Shown: positions 32,906 through 44,620 of the stretch, in pieces
Layout: each line of letters begins with the position of its first letter
How positions within the stretch are numbered: the stretch's first letter is position 1
NCBI RefSeq assembly: GCF_963675165.1
Contig: NC_087381.1
Span: 1,302,001 to 1,366,000 of the forward strand
Reading direction: 5' to 3'
Length of the DNA stretch: 64,000 nucleotides
Origin: Halichondria panicea
Lineage: Eukaryota; Porifera; Demospongiae; Suberitida; Halichondriidae
Position numbers and translations under genes: made by a program
The notes under the pieces: model-generated
Seen by the model: only the letters and a program-made list of their open reading frames with translations
What the model was told of the DNA's origin: nothing
Databases searched by the model: none

Positions 32906-34513
32906 ATGGAGCTAAACACTGCCTACGATGTTGTGCATGGTAACAGAGAAATACAAGCAATTGATTTGCAGGAAAGCATTGCCTACAATGTCAACCAGAG
33001 AAGTCTCACCCAAACAGATAATGAGTACAGTACCATTGAGAACACTGGATACAATACTGCTGGAGATACTAAATCTACCGAAAGTGTTTTGGACAACAAA
33101 AGCAACACAAAGAGAATAAGGCAAGAAGTGGCTAAAAATGAATATGGTAAAAAACGATTTGCAATTCTTGTCATCGTAGCTTTTGTTCTGTCTCTGTTGG
33201 TAGCTGTGGCAGCACTGGTCTACACCAATATAGAGTTGAAGAATCAGATGATCAGTACCAATAAGCAAATACAGTCCATGAACGAGCAACTGAACAACCA
33301 ATCCAGTCAACAGATTCAAATCCTACAAGCTCAACTCAGTCATTCAATTTTACTCCTTCAAAACAACTTTTCTGAGCAGCTGAGCAGTACTAATAAGCAA
33401 GCACAGTCCATGAACGAACAACTGATCATGAACAACCAATCCAGTCAACAGATTCAAATCCTACAAGCTCAACTCAGTCATTCAATTTTACTCCTTCAAA
33501 ACAACTTTTCTGAGCAGCTGAGCAGTACTAATAAACAAGTACAGTCTACCAACGAGCAACTGAACAACCAATCCAGTCAACTCAGCAATTCAATCATAGA
33601 TCTTTCAAGCAACATTTCCGAGCAAAACAAACATATTTTGAGAAATCTCAATGATGCACAGTCTATCCTTAAAGAATTGGAGCCACTACTTTATCTTGGA
33701 ACAATCAACAACCCAGCTAGCTCTTGTAGTGATATCCCTCAAGACCGACCATCTGGAGAATACTGGATTGCCACTAACACTACTAGCTCTCCTGTTCAGG
33801 TCTACTGTGACATGAATGGAACAAGCTGTAGCTGCAACATTGCAGGAGGATGGATGAGGGTAGCCAACCTTGACATGACTGATCCCAACCAAAACTGCCC
33901 AGATGGAATGAGACTGGTTACCAGGACAACAGCACCACTGCGTACTTGTGGTGGCCAAATCGAACGACAAGTAGGATGTACTTCCACTACCTATTCAACT
34001 TATGGGGTGGAGTATTCAAACGTTTGTGGTCGAATCATTGCATATCAAAGTAGTACTCCGGATGCTTTTGAGCCATATTTCACAAACAGAGCTGCATCTA
34101 TTGATGATGTTTACGTTGATGGTGTGAGCCTAACCCATGGACAGTCGCCTCGTCAGCATATTTGGACATTTGCTAATGCACTTGATGAAGTTCGATTTAA
34201 CGGTTATGTATGTCCCTGCACAAGACCTGACTTGACCTATACTGGAGTTGTACCTCCATTCATCGGTCAAGACTACTTCTGTGAAACTGGAAGTCGACAA
34301 GCATTTATTATTGGTATGTTCTATCCTGATGATCCACTCTGGGATGGTCAGGGATGCGGGGGTACCAGTACTTGCTGTGAGTTCAACAATCCACCGTGGT
34401 TCTGCAAGCAACTTCCTCAACCAACTACAGACGATATTGAGTTAAGGCTTTGTGGTAATCAAATACCAGACGAAGACTCACCAATTGAGATTGTGGAAAT
34501 ATACATTCGCTGA
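32906..34513 (+). CDS. FReD-like type II membrane receptor, long-stalk intact copy L (535 aa)
   Basis: Longest intact member. The tail contains TAYDVV (T.Y..V, ITSM-like), IAYNV, NEYSTIENTGY, and a basic patch (KRIRQEVAKNEYGKKR) before the membrane segment (about 85-107). Residues 110-262 are a Gln/Asn/Ser-rich coiled coil. In it the unit NEQL..NNQSSQQIQILQAQ - LSHSILLLQNNFSEQLSSTN is tandemly duplicated at about 47-50 residues; the next-door copy M has a single unit. The ectodomain (263-535) has variable segments GGQIERQVGC, LDEVRFNGYVCPC and SRQAFIIGMFYPDD. NNQS, NISE and NTTS provide N-glycosylation sequons. Upstream is an expanded minisatellite; TATA is the variant TCTATATATATAAC. Confidence 0.92.
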   Translation: MELNTAYDVVHGNREIQAIDLQESIAYNVNQRSLTQTDNEYSTIENTGYNTAGDTKSTESVLDNKSNTKRIRQEVAKNEYGKKRFAILVIVAFVLSLLVAVAALVYTNIELKNQMISTNKQIQSMNEQLNNQSSQQIQILQAQLSHSILLLQNNFSEQLSSTNKQAQSMNEQLIMNNQSSQQIQILQAQLSHSILLLQNNFSEQLSSTNKQVQSTNEQLNNQSSQLSNSIIDLSSNISEQNKHILRNLNDAQSILKELEPLLYLGTINNPASSCSDIPQDRPSGEYWIATNTTSSPVQVYCDMNGTSCSCNIAGGWMRVANLDMTDPNQNCPDGMRLVTRTTAPLRTCGGQIERQVGCTSTTYSTYGVEYSNVCGRIIAYQSSTPDAFEPYFTNRAASIDDVYVDGVSLTHGQSPRQHIWTFANALDEVRFNGYVCPCTRPDLTYTGVVPPFIGQDYFCETGSRQAFIIGMFYPDDPLWDGQGCGGTSTCCEFNNPPWFCKQLPQPTTDDIELRLCGNQIPDEDSPIEIVEIYIR

Positions 34514-35324
34514 ACACTTTTTCACTTAGCTATATAGCTAGCTGCATGCTGCTATAAACATTTAAGAAAGTAGAAACTGAATAATACAGCAGCTATGAAC
34601 ATAATAGCTATATCAATTTCCTACCTATTATATATTGAGCAGTTCATATTTGCCCATGCATGCAACACAACTGATTGAGTCGCTATATTGCCATGCCCAT
34701 GGCCATGCAAACTCATGAGTGAAACTACATCAATGGTGAATACTCATAGAACACTTGAGGCTAAAAACATTATAACATACAAATTAACTCATGACTTTGT
34801 GCAGTATACTATATAGGTATACGACAGCCATCCCTCAACACATGGTCTGCATGGTCTGATTAAATAATCTTACTTGCTTAAAAACTCATTAGTCAACTTT
34901 CGGGCATGAGCTATAAATTAGCTGAAAAGAAAATGTCAACAGTTATTCAATTTCTGGATTTCAAGAGTTCAGTTGATTTCAGTTGATTTCAGGAGTTGAG
35001 TTGACCTTAAAGAGTTGATTCTATGTGAGAGTTGATCTATATACTGACATGCAGTTAACGTCATGCAAAGCTGCTCTTGTAAGAAATGATAATATACCGC
35101 GTAAAATGAGCAGCCTCCCATGCATACTTCATTTATAACACACAACCATTGTCTTCAAATTAGACAAATTTGGGGAGAAAATAAAACAAATCCGCTGAAC
35201 TGTATAAAACCAATATGAGCGTATTAGCTTTATAGTACTACCGTTCTCTCGCGAAAATACGGTACGGAACAGGATCTATCGTTGCCAAGTAATATTATGT
35301 CAAACCAATAATTATGGTGTGCAT
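34514..35324. other. Intergenic between L and M
   Basis: L's 3' flank (TAGAAACTGAATAATACAGC) then AT-rich DNA with short GAGTTGATTTCAGTTGATTTC direct repeats (about 34970-35010). The tandem-duplication boundary lies near 35315. No gene seen. Confidence 0.45.
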
Positions 35325-35545
35325 GTTAACAGTTCTAACAACATGCAAGTTGTCAGAACCATTATCCAAGCGGAAGAATAAAAGCTGTCAGAACAAATCC
35401 AAGCTGTCAGAACAATCAAGCAGAAGAATAAAAGCTGTCAGAACAATCATCCAAGCTGTCAGAACAATCAAGCGGAAGAATCGTGCAAGCTGTCAGAACA
35501 ATCAGTCAGAACAATCATACAAGCTGTCAGAACAAGCTTCCTGTA
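35325..35545. repeat. Minisatellite upstream of M
   Basis: Ten or so irregular GCTGTCAGAACAATCA(A/T)-type units, many with AGCGGAAGAATAAAA between them. Sister array of 32527-32720 with a different number and order of units. Confidence 0.7.
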
Positions 35546-35730
35546 ATTCTCTTATAACATAACCTGTAACTGTTGGTATCGATGACTTAAACACCTACTG
35601 AAAGGAAATAACAATTAGAAGGGAAACGATTGCTGCACTAGTAAAACATACGTTCAGCAACTATACGATAAGTCTATATATATAACAACCTCTCTATATC
35701 AAGCCAGTGGTAGAGTTTCAACAGTGAATT

Positions 35731-37192
35731 ATGGAGCTAAACACTGCCTACGATGTTGTGCATGGTAACAGAGAAATACAAGCAATTGATTTGCAGGAAA
35801 GCATTGCCTACAATGTCAACCAGAGAAGTCTCACCCAAACAGATAATGAGTACAGTACCATTGAGAACACTGGATACAATACTGCTGGATACTAAATCTA
35901 CCGAAAGTGTTTTGGACAACAAAAGCAACACAAAGAGAATAAGGCAAGAAGTGGCTAAAAATGAATAATTATGGTAAAAAACGATTTGCAATTCTTGTCA
36001 TCGTAGCTTTTGTTCTGTCTCTGTTGGTAGCTGTGGCAGCACTGGTCTACACCAATATAGAGTTGAAGAATCAGATGATCAGTACCAATAAGCAAATACA
36101 GTCCATGAACGAGCAACTGAACAACCAATCCAGTCAACAGATTCAAATCCTACAAGCTCAACTCAGTCATTCAATTTTACTCCTTCAAAACAACTTTTCT
36201 GAGCAGCTGAGCAGTACTAATAAACAAGTACAGTCTACCAACGAGCAACTGAACAACCAATCCAGTCAACTCAGCAATTCAATCGTAGCTCTTTCAAGTA
36301 ATACTTCTGAGCAAAATGAAATTATTATTCGAGACCTCAATGACCTGCAGTCTATTTTTGCTGAGTTATAGGTCCAATGGCATTCTATCCTGGAACAATC
36401 AACAACCCAGCTAACTCTTGCAGTGACATCCCTCAAGATCGACCATCTGGAGAATACTGGATTGCCACTGGTTCTCCTGTTCAGGCCTACTGTGACATGA
36501 ATCGAACAAGCTGTAGCTGCAACACTGCAGGAGGATGGATGAGGGTAGCCAACCTTGACATGACTGATCCCAACCAAAACTGCCCAGAGGGATTGAGACT
36601 GGTAACCAGGACAGAACCACCATTGCATACTTGTGGCCGAGAAGGACCAGGATGTACTTCTACTACCTATTCAACGTATGGGGTGGAGTATTCGAAAGTT
36701 TGTGGTCGAATCATTGCATATCAAAATAATACTCTGGATGCTTTCACTCCATATTTCATTAATATATCTTTATCTATTGATGATGTTTACGTTGATGGTG
36801 TGAGCCTAACCTATGGACAGTCGCCTCGTCAGCACATCTGGACATTTGCTGGTGCAGTCGATGAAACTCGATCCGATGCTCATGTGTGTCCTTGCACAAG
36901 ACCTGACCTCCCCTACCCTAGAGTTGTACCTCCCTTCATTGGTCAAGACTACTTCTGTGAAACTGGAAGCCTACAGCGCTTTATTTATAATACCTTCTAT
37001 TCTGATGATCCACTCTGGGATGGTCAGGGATGCGGGGGTACCAGTACTTGCTGTGAGTTCAACAATCCACCGTGGTTCTGCAAGCAACTCCCTCAACCAA
37101 CTACAAACGATATCGAATTGAGGATTTGTGGTGAGCAATCTTTAGTCGATGAAGACACACCAATTGAGATTGCCGAAATATACATCCGCTGA
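35731..37192 (+). pseudogene. FReD-like receptor copy M, tandem sister of L, frameshifted
   Basis: Tail and stalk nearly match L but contain a 2 bp loss (GCTGGATACTAAATC for GCTGGAGATAC, about 35888), a 4 bp gain (GAATAATTATGG for GAATATGG, about 35966), and a TA gain (GAGTTATAGGTCC, about 36370) that stops the stalk frame. The ectodomain from MAFYPGTINNPANSC (36377) is open for 271 codons with all scaffold motifs, one deletion (IATGSPVQAYC lacks the TDSTSS residues) and variable segments VDETRSDAHVCPC and GEQSLVDEDTPIEIAEIYIR. Those two are identical to the copies at 48425 and 60207. The stalk has one repeat unit against L's two. Confidence 0.82.
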
Positions 37193-38910
37193 ACATGTTT
37201 TCGTTTCTATTCATAAGCTAGCTCTCAAGAGTAGAAACTGAATAATAGCATACAGTGCTTATAATTTTATACATTTGGAACATTAATCATGTAACTTGAT
37301 ACGCATGTTCATAATATAGATTATAATATATTATATATTATTTGAATCAGTGGAAATTGTTCATACTAATTTTTTCATGGTTATTTTTATTTACAGCAGT
37401 CGCCTGAACATTTTACGACATTGAAATGTACACAAAGACTATAATTATGTAGCCATTTTTGAGCTAATCTATGTCACTGATTCATGCAGGGAATTGCTAC
37501 AGTTATCATGTATAGTATAGTAACAACCTGTATTGTTTAGCATTAACAACTATGAGGTGTTAAATTATAGAACAAGTGTATAGGCAACCCAAAAGTTATT
37601 ACTAGAACAACACATTTTTCAGTAGAACGAAACATCATTTTGCAAATCCATGAATTAAAAATTAAAACCCATGACAAGAAGCCTATAGAAACTCTTACTT
37701 GCACTTCATCGTTGTTTCAGTATGACACTGTACAATTGGTTTAAACATGATACTTACATGCAGATGGATAGTACAGAGCACTGTACATGTACCATGATGT
37801 GCTGTGACACTAAGGAATATCCATTGAAACTCTCAGGATACTCCAGGGTACAAGTCCCATGTACCCTGCTAGGGTACATTGGCTTGTGTTCAGCCTAAAG
37901 TCCTCCCTCCACCCTTTAAGGACCATCTTGAAAAGTACTGCGACAAAAATTGTGAGAAGCACAAAAATGTGTACACCCACTTGGATTACATTGTGAAGAT
38001 CAGTATCCAATCAGATTCACTAAAACTACACGACCGCATTTGAAACCGGTTGTCTGAATTGTAAATGTGGTTTATCAAGTGCAAGCACACGCACACAAAA
38101 CATGCAGGGATCAAAGAGTGTTTACTACTACTAAGTTGTAAATGGGTTGGATTAACAGCGGTTCTAGTTATTCATAGTACAAGCTACCTGTACCATGGAT
38201 ATCTGTACGGTGGCCCGAGGTATACACCTACTCCATTTTGCATTTGCGGTTCATTTCACAGTTCACCTGCGCTTCTGCAGTTCAACTACGCTTCTGCACT
38301 TGGCTTATGCAGTTGGCTTTTGCAGTTGACTTTTGCAGTTGACTTTTGCAGTTGGCAGTTGACTTTTGCAGTTGCTCAATCACAATGATCACAATTCCAT
38401 ATGATTTACAGCATTATAAGGACATAGAAATATTGTACAGCAGTACCTAGAAATGCTGATAGCAAGTCTGTATAACAGGTTACCATAATCAACATATATT
38501 TCTTAATAAGAAACAGGCAAGCCAATGATTATGCTGGCTAGCTAGCTGTGTCTAATATCTCTTGTGTCTGTCTGTGTTTGAACAATTATTTGTAAGGTCT
38601 CCACGAGTAAAAATATTTCATCAACAGATAGTTGAAATGGGGTATTCAATATTAATGTCTGCATATATATCCGGCAGTCCTATTACCCGTATACCGTTGA
38701 GTTGTTGCAAATGTGCCATGATAAAACACAGACAGACACAGCAGAGATATTAGAATTAGACACAGCTATAGCTATAGCTATAGCCAGCATAATTATTCTC
38801 TTGCCTGTTTCTTATTAAAGCACATGTTGATGTCATGTGAGATTGTGAGATTGAGCAACTGAAAAAGTCAACTGCAGAAGCGAACTGCAGAAGCGAACTG
38901 CAAGAAGATT
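37193..38910. other. 3' flank of M and arm of the second inverted duplication
   Basis: The 37193-37480 flank recurs at 49283-49610 and inverted at 59880-60206. From about 37735 the sequence is the mirror of 55.9-57.1 kb: CTCAGGATACTCCAGGGTAC, GGACCATCTTGAAAAGTACTG, an AGTTGGCTTTTGCAGTTGAC repeat (about 38265-38390), and an ATAGCTATAGCTATAGC run. No gene is supported. Confidence 0.55.
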
Positions 38911-39000
38911 TTGTGCAATTCTTGTCATCGTAGCCGAGTTTTATTCTGTCTATATTGCTAGCTGTGGCAGCACTAGTGTGCATGTACACCAATATAGATA
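38911..39000 (+). pseudogene. Membrane-segment fragment of the FReD-like family
   Basis: Only the codons for CAILVIV...FILSILLAVAALV..YTNID remain. The 5' junction (AAGATTTTGTGCAATTC) is identical to the one in the inverted partner at 55236, so the truncation preceded the inverted duplication. Confidence 0.7.
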
Positions 39001-39900
39001 ATATATATAGTGTAAGTGTTACTAAGGTATACTCAGCAATAGTACATGCAATCATGCGGCAAGTAGTATTCTTATCTGATATTTGGTCCAGGAGCGCATA
39101 CAGTGTGTTCACAATCTCATTGTCCAGCTCAGGATTTGCTGTCGACAGCAACCGTGACAATCCCCTCCGAGGGCAAGTACTATGGCCTGTCAACTATAAC
39201 GCTCATCACCTACCAATTATAGGTTCAGCACAGCATTCACAGTAGCTCTGTATGGGATGCGGGGTAAATTTTGTAATGAAAGTAACTAAATACACATCTT
39301 CTAGTATATTTTATGTGGTGAGATGGTGAGATGTCGTAGATACTCTCAACTACAGAGCCATGAGCAACTTCAGAATTCAACACATACTTTGTCAAAAACA
39401 CCGATCCTTCTACTGTTGAGAAAGTGAGAGAGTGAATTTATTAGCAATTACATTGTCTGCAAATCCTTCTTCATTGATGTAGTGAAATAATCGTCCAGAA
39501 AATGTGCAATGTCATTGAAATAGTGAAGTCCACGTTTGAATTAAGGCAATTAATATATTAGTGTCACGTTGACAATTATTAAGAGTTGTGGTAATCGTGA
39601 GGGACAATTGAGATACTGGAAATAATCAGTAATCTCCTCGATCCTTGATGGTACTGACCACACCCATTTCACAGGAGTTCAATCTCATTGAATGTGACAA
39701 GTCAATATGTCTGGCAAGGATCTGTGTGCATTTACTAGGTTGTGCGATTGTGACAGCACTTCCTGTAAAACCCCATTTCCTGTCAATTAAAACAACCTTA
39801 CCGTAATGAAACTTTCGGACTCAGTGCTCAGTAACTAGTTGCTGCGAATTGATCATCCCTCGCAAAGTTTGCATATGTTGATGCTTGCAAAACATTCTAG
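39001..39900 (-). other. Possible remnant of an unrelated split gene
   Basis: Non-family DNA with coding-like stretches on the minus strand. One (about 39193 down to 39010) reads RRGLSRLLSTANPELDNEI..TLYALLDQISDKNTTC. Another, after a good acceptor (CTCTCACTTTCTCAACAG, ending 39413), reads VEGSVFLTKYVLNSEVAHGS. A third (about 39760-39660) reads GSAVTIAQPSKCTQILARHI. Two candidate GT-AG introns measure 39 nt each (39763-39801 and 39413-39451). I could not join the pieces into one open frame and recognise no domain. Confidence 0.25.
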
Positions 39901-40189
39901 TAATATGGTATAGTAATTCCTACATTGTACACATGTTATTGCCAAAGATCTGAGGTTGTTGCAGTCCAGTTTATTCTAGCTAGCACGATCTCTACAACCC
40001 ACCCACCCACTCACCTGTGGCTGTGGTTGTGTTGTGTAATGTGTAAGGGGGCCGTACATTACCGTAGAATCTGAACGACAGACTATGTAACATTGACTTG
40101 GAACATCACCTATACGTGTAAGAAATAGCTATTAGACTTCACTATAATAATAACACCATTACTGTACGGAAATTGAAAACTAACTCATC

Positions 40190-40585
40190 TCATGGTGTAG
40201 TAATTACAAACACTAACTGTATTAAATTGCAATCACAACATGCTAAAATTCTGATAATTAGGTGGCAGATGTTTCTATGTTCCAAAATAATAATTGTTAC
40301 GGATTCGATATATGCAGAATGATAACAAAGCCTACACTTAAACAGTTCACTCATTGTATGAGGAACCAGATCAATACACGTACCACATGCCGAGATACTA
40401 TACGATCAGCCCTTGGTCTTCTAAATCACTTAGAAACTTCCCTTGTTTAGGCGTTACGTACACAGGACTTGCACATTCCAGAGCTGTTATGGCTAGAGAA
40501 TAGTGCATTACACGTATCCTTATGACGCTCCAATTGCTCCTGATAAAACACAGCAACTATAACTCTCTATACAGTTATTATTATA
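40190..40585 (+). repeat. Direct duplicate of 21085-21480 upstream flank
   Basis: Nearly identical to the upstream flank of copy H, for example AATTACAAACACTAACTGTATT, CGATATATGCAGAATGATAAC and GGCGTTACGTACACAGGAC. It ends at ATACAGTTATTATTAT, after which H continues into its leader but this locus switches to unrelated sequence. Confidence 0.8.
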
Positions 40586-40747
40586 CTAGGGTGACACAAG
40601 GTGTCATGGGGCGAGCGTGTTAGCAGTACAGGTGGTTCACTGTGTTGTGAATACCTATGCCTGTCTGGCCTCAGGAGTCTCTGTAGAAAAAAAAACACTG
40701 GCTTATCAGTAATAATATTGGAAGAGAAAAATACACAACCAACACTG

Positions 40748-43156
40748 ATGGAGGTAAATGCACTAATTCTGACAGTGTTCTTGGACATCACACAGAGAAT
40801 AAGGCAAGAAGTGGTTAAAAATGAATCTGGTAAAAAACGGTTTGCAATTCTTGCTGTCATAGCTTTTGTTTTGTCTCTGTTGGTAGCTGTGGCAGCACTT
40901 GTATACACCAATATAGAGTTGAAGAACCAGATGAACAGTATCAACTGAACAACCAATCCAGTCAACAAATTCAAACCCTACAAGCTCAACTCAGTGATTC
41001 AATTTTGTTCCTTCAAAATAACTTTTCTGAGCAGCTGAGCAGTACTAATAAAATAAGCAAGTACAGTCTGCCAACGAGCAACTGAACAACCAATCCAGTC
41101 AACTCAATGACGTACAGTCCATTATTGCTGAGTTAATCAACAACCCAGCTAGCTCTTGCAGAGATATCCCTCAAGATCGACCATCTGGAGAATACTGGAT
41201 TACCACTGACAGTACTAGCTCTCCTGTTCAGGTCTACTGTGACATGAATCGAACAAGCTGTAGCTGCAACACTACAGGAGGATGGATGAGGGTAGCCAAC
41301 CTTGACATGACCGATCCCAACCAAAACTGCCCAGAGGGATTGAGACTGGTAACCAGGGAAGAACCACCATTGCGTACTTGTGGCAAACATGCACTGGGAT
41401 GTCTGTCTACTACCTATTCGACGTATGGGGTGGAGTATTCAACAGTTTGTGGTCGAATCATTGCATATCAAAGTAGCACTCCGGATGCTTTTACTCCATA
41501 CTTCTCTAACAGATTTTTATCTATTGATGATGTTTACGTTGATGGTGTGAGCCTAACCCACGGTCACTCGCCTCATCAGCACATCTGGACATTTGTGAAT
41601 GCAGTCAATGAAACTCAAACCGATAGACGGGCATGTCCCTGCACAAGACCTAACCTCAACTACATTGGAGTTGTACCTCCCTTCATTGGTCAAGATTACT
41701 TCTGTGAAACTAGAAGCCAACAGCACGTTATTCATAATACCTTCTACCCTGATGATCCACTCTGGGATCATAGATACTATAAATTACATGGATATGAAAC
41801 GCCTCCGTAAACGGACGTTTGGGCTGGGATGATGATTGCCTCGGATGTAACGGTCTAGTATACGAATTTTTCCGAATAAAAATGGCTACTGAAAGTGTGT
41901 CTCGTTGTTCCAGCTCTGAGAGCGTCTCAGATGACTTTTGAAAATTTCTGACAGAGAATGATGATGATGGAGGCTTGACAATAACAAGAATACACTTTAC
42001 ATGTGCATTCTGCATGGGATTTAATATAGCACAAAATATTATTATTATTTAATAACAAAAACTATGTGTCTAGATAGATTGGAAATGAATGAATCATGAT
42101 AATGCTTGGCTATAATAGCTGATGTGGAGTAGAGGCTTTGACATAGACATGTGGACGTCACATTCTCGTGTCATTCTTTCGCCAGTCAATGAATGGTTCC
42201 TTCTTCTCGCAAGGCATTGTCTGAGGTGTAGTCTGGCTGCAAAACATAAGCAAACAGTCAAGTATGACATTGTAACTACTATAATAATTATACGAACGAA
42301 TAATAATTATGTAGCTATAATTTCATAATCAAAAAATAATAAATAATCAACAACAATTCATTGAGAGCGTGAATTTTTAGTACATTTGAACTTGCTTTTT
42401 AGCCAAACTAAGACATGTGCATCAATAAAACTTTGTGGACCCGGTGAACATGCTCTTACTCTATGCAATAAAACTTAGTACAGACATTCAACAAATATGG
42501 TTCAAGAAATCAACTGACACAAAGAAGGACACTTTAAAACACCTTCAACTGTTTGTAACCAGATAGTTAAAGCATACACAAGGTCAAAAGTAAGTGGACC
42601 CAGTACCTATACCTACTGGCTAACTACTACACAAAAAATAAACACAGTAATTCTTTTCAAACAGCAGATCAACTAACACAAAGTTATTAATAGAGTGAAT
42701 ATAGCCATTTTCAGCTCCACAAATCAGCTACAACGCTCTAACTGGAACAATCATAACTAAAACTTACTTTACAGACCTAGTTAAAGCCAATCATAGTGGT
42801 GGTCTATCACTTCAGCTTTCAATCGTACACTCTTGTGACAACAGATTCTTTGCTTGCCAGTAGCTCTTCATTTTCTGGTAGCTGTGAGACAATCCTCCTC
42901 CCAGCAAAACTCCCGATACTATCTGGAATCACTGTAATCTAGAGGCGTTTCATATCCATGTAATTTATAGTATCTATGCTGGGATGGTCAGGGATGCGGG
43001 GGTACCAGTACTTACTGTGAGTTCAACAATCCACCGTGGTTCTGCAAGCAACTCCCTCAACCAACTACAGACAATATCGAGTTGAGGCTTTGTGGTGATG
43101 AGGGTATTAGCAATGAAGACACACCCATTGAGATAGTTGAGATCTATGTTCGTTGA
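40748..43156 (+). pseudogene. FReD-like receptor copy N, split by a 1.2 kb transposon
   Basis: The usual tail is replaced. An ORF from 40748 (MEVNALILTVFLDITQ) joins the family at RIRQEVVKNESGKKR and runs through the membrane segment, stopping at MNSIN* because of a deletion in the stalk (ATCAACTGAACAACC). The stalk also has a 5 bp gain (ACTAATAAAATAAGC) and lacks its end. The ectodomain is open from about 41130 to PDDPLWD, where a transposon (41769-42978) interrupts it. The last 57 codons follow (42979-43156, CTYCEFNNPPWF...IVEIYVR). VR1 is the CGKHALGC cassette, as in copy C; VR3 (VNETQTDRRACPC) resembles copy B. Confidence 0.88.
41769..42978. mobile_element. 1.21 kb DNA transposon, 37 bp perfect TIRs, 7 bp target duplication
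   Basis: Ends are CATAGATACTATAAATTACA... and its exact complement; the TIR is 37 bp and reaches GAAACGCCTC. CTGGGAT is duplicated at 41762-41768 and 42979-42985, and excision in silico restores the family's CTCTGGGATGGTCAGGG. Near the left end an ATG-initiated stretch (MATESVSRCSSSESVSDDF, then stop) looks like a decayed protein start. No transposase is intact. A 7 bp duplication is unusual; I do not assign a superfamily. Confidence 0.9.
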
Positions 43157-43943
43157 ATTACACGCTCAAGACAATTAAATGCAAATAGACAGTATTAGAG
43201 CCGAGACCGGGTACATGCACCATTTTTTGATTAATAATTTTATCAATCATAGCTTTTAGCTTCTAATCTATTGTGGTCTAGATGATAATTAGTTACACAT
43301 ATATACATTAATGCACATTACATAGTTCTGACAGAGTCAGTATAGTAACATTTTCTTTCTATTAGCAATGGAGTCACGTACGTATCACATAATTATTATT
43401 TAACCGCAACATTGGTATGTAAAATACAATAATTATATGACAAATAACGATAACAAATGACTAAGTATAGGATATACCACACCTAAGAGGAGGATATATA
43501 GGGTGCATATCCTCCGAGTAGGTGTGGCATATCTGACTTATACCACGTTGACGCAGCACTATAAAAGGACCTCCCCCTAGCAACAATTCAATCCACGATG
43601 CAGACCTGCAAAAAAGAACGAGACTATGCTGGATTTTGCAGCCGTCAAAGAGCTAGTTGAGCAACATGTCGACTCCTACAGATGCTCAAGAGTTGACCAT
43701 TCGATGTCCCTTACTGGATTTGCAAGCTCTTCTTGGATAAAATGTATCTACGCCCATGCCATGGAAGCTTAGCCATCTTGTTGGAGAGCACCTTCCGTGT
43801 TTCTGCCGTCGTTTTGAGTCTTAATACAGTCAAGCCTAGCTCTTTTCTCATTTCTTGAAAAAACTAAAAAAACAACTTGAAAACTGTGCATGCCTGGGAC
43901 TGTATGCTACAGCTGTTGATCAATTAGTGGTGACGTATATAAG
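43157..43943. repeat. 3' flank of N and second copy of the palindrome/mini-ORF repeat
   Basis: Direct duplicate of 23011-24430 without the 600 bp unique insert. From 43465 it carries the GATATACCACACCT hairpin, the ACTATAAAAGG box and a broken 52-codon ORF (CAGACCTGC, same extra C as at 24070). Confidence 0.7.
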
Positions 43944-44620
43944 TTATAGTTATTGACTGGTTGACTAGTAATTATGGCTTATAACCAACCAACGCCGAGG
44001 GCGTAGCCCGAGGCTGAGGTTAGTTATAAACCATAATTACTAGGCAACCAGTCAACAACTGATTTATTTACTGCAAAAACAGCAAAACAGTCATTTGAAC
44101 ATCAATGGAGACAGTCAAGCTTGCTCTCACAGCCACTTTTGTGCCTCAGAATATGCAGTTAGAACAGTCACAGCTGTCAAGTATTAGAGCTAGCTACTTC
44201 TCCAAGCAGCTAGGTTCTACTGGAAGCCATAAACTTTGACCAGACCCGCCCACCAATATCAGCAGCTGCCGTTTTCAATTTGCATTGCACAAGTCTACCT
44301 ATACCAACACTGCACTGTACTCCTTTACCTCTGAGCCACAGCCTTGACTAGAAACACAGAGCAAGGATTGAACTGCAGTGTTTCAAGCCTCATGAACATG
44401 CAATAAGTAGCTTAGACTGCTAGCTAGCTCAGGTCAATGTGACAATAGCACAAAACATAGTCTACAAAAACTTTTTGCGTGCTGTATTGCTATTTTACTG
44501 TGTACAAATTGTCAAGATGATTCAAAAGTTGAATAGTGCTTGTAGGAAGTAAAAATATGAGCCATAAAAATATGGCTCATATTCACTGGAAATCACCTAG
44601 GATACGGAGTGAATCAGTAA
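43944..44620. mobile_element. 677 bp insertion with 5 bp ATAAG duplication
   Basis: Absent from the paralogous site at about 24425 (GACGTATATAAGTGTGG). ATAAG is present on both sides (43939-43943, 44621-44625). The first 110 bp form a hairpin (GTTGACTGGTTGACTAG..., mirrored by AACCAGTCAAC). The ends show only TTA/TAA symmetry, so the class is unclear. No ORF. Confidence 0.7.

Noticed and set aside
36377-37192. Stand-alone secreted ectodomain gene starting MAFYPGT
   Set aside because: The same MAFYPGT/MTFYPG codons occur in C, E, J and R directly after the stalk, so the methionine is internal to the family frame; M's upstream half is simply frameshifted.
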